Source of the DNA: Candidatus Poseidoniaceae archaeon
Lineage (GTDB): Archaea; Thermoplasmatota; Poseidoniia; Poseidoniales; Poseidoniaceae
NCBI GenBank assembly: GCA_013329925.1
Contig: DUJK01000012.1
Coordinates: 1 to 6,930, forward strand
DNA: 6,930 nucleotides
Reading direction: 5' to 3'
This document shows, one piece after another, positions 5,203 through 6,930 of the stretch. The notes below the pieces were generated by a model. That model was not told the DNA's origin. It saw nothing but the letters and a program-made list of their open reading frames with translations, and did no database searches. The translations under genes were made by a program, and so were the position numbers. Position 1 is the first letter of the stretch. Each line of letters begins with the position of its first letter.

Positions 5203-6270
5203 TTAATTGGTTAGTATTCGATGGAAATGATGGACACCCATTTCCATCTTAGGAGAATAACGCCCTCTATCATAAAAACTAGATTTCATTCCTCTAAAAC
5301 AAGCTTCAACTATCTCTTGATCTTGTAATTCTACCAAGTCAACATCTCCACCAGCACCCAAACCAACTTTAGTTTGATCTGCAATCAAACCATGATATTT
5401 CACTACAGTCTTAGAATAGCCAATGGGATTGACTAAATTTATCGATAAACCCCATGGATAGAAATTGAGCATAAGGTTTGGAAAAAGCCACCAATAATAT
5501 GCGGCAATTGATTTGCCATAATCTACATGATTTTTTGGCAAATCAAATTTCGGCTCGCCCTCTTTAGCAAATCCAATCTGTAATACCCCGTTATCAAATA
5601 ATTGAGTTTCATAAGATGAATAATCTAGTACTGAATTAAGTTCATTATGAACAAATGGTATATGAAAACCTTCTAGATAATTATCAACATACAGGGCCCA
5701 ATTCGTATTGATAATCCAATCTCTATCTCTACTTTTATCTCGTTCCATTTGTTTTCGATCAGCCCACCAACTCATTCTTTCACTAATAGGTCGAATCCAA
5801 TCATCGAATGTTTTTGATGGCTCCACTCCAGTAAACACCATTCCTGCCCATTCACCAGTTGGAAATTGCTTCAAATTATCTTCAACAGAAGGAAAATTCA
5901 CAACATCTTCGAAAGCAGGCATATTCTTGAAAATCCCATCTAGATCAAATGTTCGTCCATGATAAGGACATTGTAACACCTTACCGTTACAAGGCTCTGA
6001 CGCTACCAACATCCCTCGATGAGTACATACATTTGACAAACAATTGAGACCATTTTCTGTTTTTGTTAACAGCATTGGTTCTTTTGTTTGTTCTTCAATA
6101 TGTGTTAATGGAATAGTATTGAATTCATCTAAATCACTATGATGTACAGCGAAATGCCATTCTGATGAGAATCGTGAAATTAATGTTTGAAAAATAGAAT
6201 CATCAGAATACCAAGATGATGGAAGAGTACGAGCCTTTCGGATATCTGCATCAATCAGTGCCTCCTCCAT
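5203..6270 (-). CDS. Rieske [2Fe-2S] non-haem iron oxygenase, catalytic alpha-type subunit
   Basis: The cytoplasmic oxygenase is predicted to hydroxylate or demethylate an organic substrate with O2 and electrons from a reductase not seen here. The Rieske domain (residues about 38-150) has C82-x-H84 and C101-x2-H104 in CTHRGMLVA and CPYHGRTFDLDG, all four cluster ligands intact. The catalytic domain has DNYLEGFHIPFVH, with mononuclear-iron ligands H203 and H208. The third ligand is probably an acidic residue in LQDQEIVEACFRG (314-326), D317 being my choice. The C-terminal SFYDRGRYSPKMEMGVHHFH is typical of the choline-monooxygenase-like/phenylpropionate-dioxygenase-alpha branch. At 355 aa it is of normal length for that branch. 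The ATG at 6268-6270 has no clear SD. The hydrolase gene lies 54 bp upstream on the same strand; co-transcription is possible. The substrate cannot be told; quaternary amines or aromatic acids are the family's usual ones. Confidence 0.93.
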   Translation of the reverse strand: MEEALIDADIRKARTLPSSWYSDDSIFQTLISRFSSEWHFAVHHSDLDEFNTIPLTHIEEQTKEPMLLTKTENGLNCLSNVCTHRGMLVASEPCNGKVLQCPYHGRTFDLDGIFKNMPAFEDVVNFPSVEDNLKQFPTGEWAGMVFTGVEPSKTFDDWIRPISERMSWWADRKQMERDKSRDRDWIINTNWALYVDNYLEGFHIPFVHNELNSVLDYSSYETQLFDNGVLQIGFAKEGEPKFDLPKNHVDYGKSIAAYYWWLFPNLMLNFYPWGLSINLVNPIGYSKTVVKYHGLIADQTKVGLGAGGDVDLVELQDQEIVEACFRGMKSSFYDRGRYSPKMEMGVHHFHRILTN

Positions 6271-6324
6271 ACCTTGTCTAAGGAGTAATGAGAGTTAATC
6301 CTACGGAAGTTTCAATTTCTTAGA

Positions 6325-6930
6325 TTATTGATTTTCTAAGCAAACAGGATGAGTACATTCTGGTACAGCATAATATTGACGAGTTTCAGGGTCGAATATG
6401 TCAAGTTGTAGAGTTGAACCAGCATCATTTACAGTTACGATTGATGATGCTGAAGAGGGCAGATAATCTTCTCCAGTACTTACTAACGATAGTCGAATAG
6501 TATGACCTGCTTGAACTTCAACGTCCATTGGAAAGAACTCCATTAGAGCTGTAATTTCTTCTAATGGTGCAGCCCATGCTTGCTCATCAGAGCCTCCAGC
6601 ATGGTATCTGAGATCAATAATTGCATGCCCAATATGAATGCAGGTTGAACCATCACAATCTTCGAGCAGCGCGTAGATCTGGCCCCCTACAGTCATGGTA
6701 TTCACATTGACATGGAGCCGAGGAAGCCCACCGAAATACAAGTCTTCCTCGAGCGGTGGAGTCTCATAAACAGGCCCCGAATTTGCATCAGGCAAGATGG
6801 TGTTTGAACCACCTGCTGCTGCAAGTTCAGTACTGCCCAATTCCCACAATATCTCAGTGGTCTCAGACATCGGGTATCGATCCTCCAATCGCCACGAACC
6901 TTGGTTTGATTGAATTTCTACACCCAACCA
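6325..6930 (-). CDS. CocE/NonD or X-Pro-dipeptidyl-peptidase-type hydrolase, C-terminal jelly-roll domain only
   Basis: Only the last 202 codons lie in the window; the serine-hydrolase catalytic domain would be beyond the right edge. What is visible matches the non-catalytic C-terminal domain of the S15/CocE family (the PF08530 type): GVEIQSNQGSWRLEDRYP at the start, FGGLPRLHVNVNTM, GHAIIDLRYH, a hydrophobic strand MEFFPMDVEVQAGHTIRLSLVSTG, and a final TLQLDIF strand. The TTG near 6927 is read as an internal leucine, because the GSWRxExxYP motif normally follows about 400 residues of upstream protein. Two close cysteine pairs occur (CDGSTC, and CTHPVC in the C-terminal tail PECTHPVCLENQ), which suggests disulfides and so possible export; the signal peptide region is not visible. 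Members hydrolyse esters, amides or X-Pro peptides; the substrate here is unknown. It ends 54 bp before the oxygenase start, on the same strand. Confidence 0.85.
   Translation of the reverse strand, partial: WLGVEIQSNQGSWRLEDRYPMSETTEILWELGSTELAAAGGSNTILPDANSGPVYETPPLEEDLYFGGLPRLHVNVNTMTVGGQIYALLEDCDGSTCIHIGHAIIDLRYHAGGSDEQAWAAPLEEITALMEFFPMDVEVQAGHTIRLSLVSTGEDYLPSSASSIVTVNDAGSTLQLDIFDPETRQYYAVPECTHPVCLENQ

Noticed and set aside
5708..5962. Plus-strand reading frame inside the oxygenase gene
   Set aside because: Antisense to the Rieske domain, whose cluster ligands are clear on the other strand.
6925..6927. TTG as a start codon making a complete 200-aa protein
   Set aside because: The sequence begins in the middle of the typical C-terminal domain of CocE/S15 hydrolases, and the frame stays open to the window edge, so this is an internal leucine of a truncated gene.
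1..6930. CRISPR array, insertion sequence or prophage signals
   Set aside because: No regularly spaced direct repeats, transposase motifs or phage genes are visible in either strand.

Overview
The window looks like a chromosomal segment of an archaeon, most probably a marine Thermoplasmatota lineage such as Marine Group II/Poseidoniales. The evidence is a CoA-biosynthesis protein that fuses an archaeal-type phosphopantetheine adenylyltransferase to a DUF359 GTP-dependent dephospho-CoA kinase, Shine-Dalgarno sites matching the archaeal anti-SD (GAGGTGAT-like) ahead of TTG or ATG starts, and a structured RNA with the marks of an archaeal H/ACA pseudouridylation guide. The lineage is an inference; the archaeal domain is well supported.

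Layout. Nearly everything is on the minus strand. From right to left: the C-terminal part of a CocE/NonD or X-Pro-dipeptidyl-peptidase-type hydrolase (6325-6930, runs off the right edge); a Rieske non-haem iron oxygenase (5203-6270); a small winged-helix protein, the only plus-strand gene (about 4871-5200), convergent with the oxygenase; a roughly 265-bp divergent intergenic region with repeated GTTAC words; an unrecognised protein of about 836 aa with an N-terminal winged helix (2091-4601); a GC-richer structured non-coding segment (1779-2052); the CoA fusion gene (683-1705); and a GT2 glycosyltransferase (1-686, runs off the left edge) that starts inside the stop codon of the CoA gene and is probably translationally coupled to it.

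The main discovery is the segment 1792-2052. On the minus strand it folds by eye into four consecutive hairpins. Each has a lower stem, a two-sided internal loop, an upper stem and a UGA-containing kink-turn or K-loop motif at the same place on its 3' arm. Two of the hairpins are followed directly by ACA. This is the architecture of archaeal H/ACA guide RNAs, with four units instead of the usual one to three. Reading the pockets as guides, hairpin 4 complements the helix-69 sequence around 23S U1915 (E. coli numbering), and hairpin 2 complements the peptidyl-transferase sequence leading into CxUCGAUGUCGG (target near 2496). Hairpin 1 partly complements the segment just after GUGAGACAG (about 2605). 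Hairpin 3 is an orphan. The rRNA comparisons rest on remembered consensus sequences and need checking against the organism's own 23S rRNA.

The genes do not form one obvious pathway. The CoA gene and the glycosyltransferase are housekeeping or cell-surface functions. The two divergent winged-helix genes may form a regulatory pair. The oxygenase and the hydrolase are catabolic-type enzymes in the same orientation, 54 bp apart.
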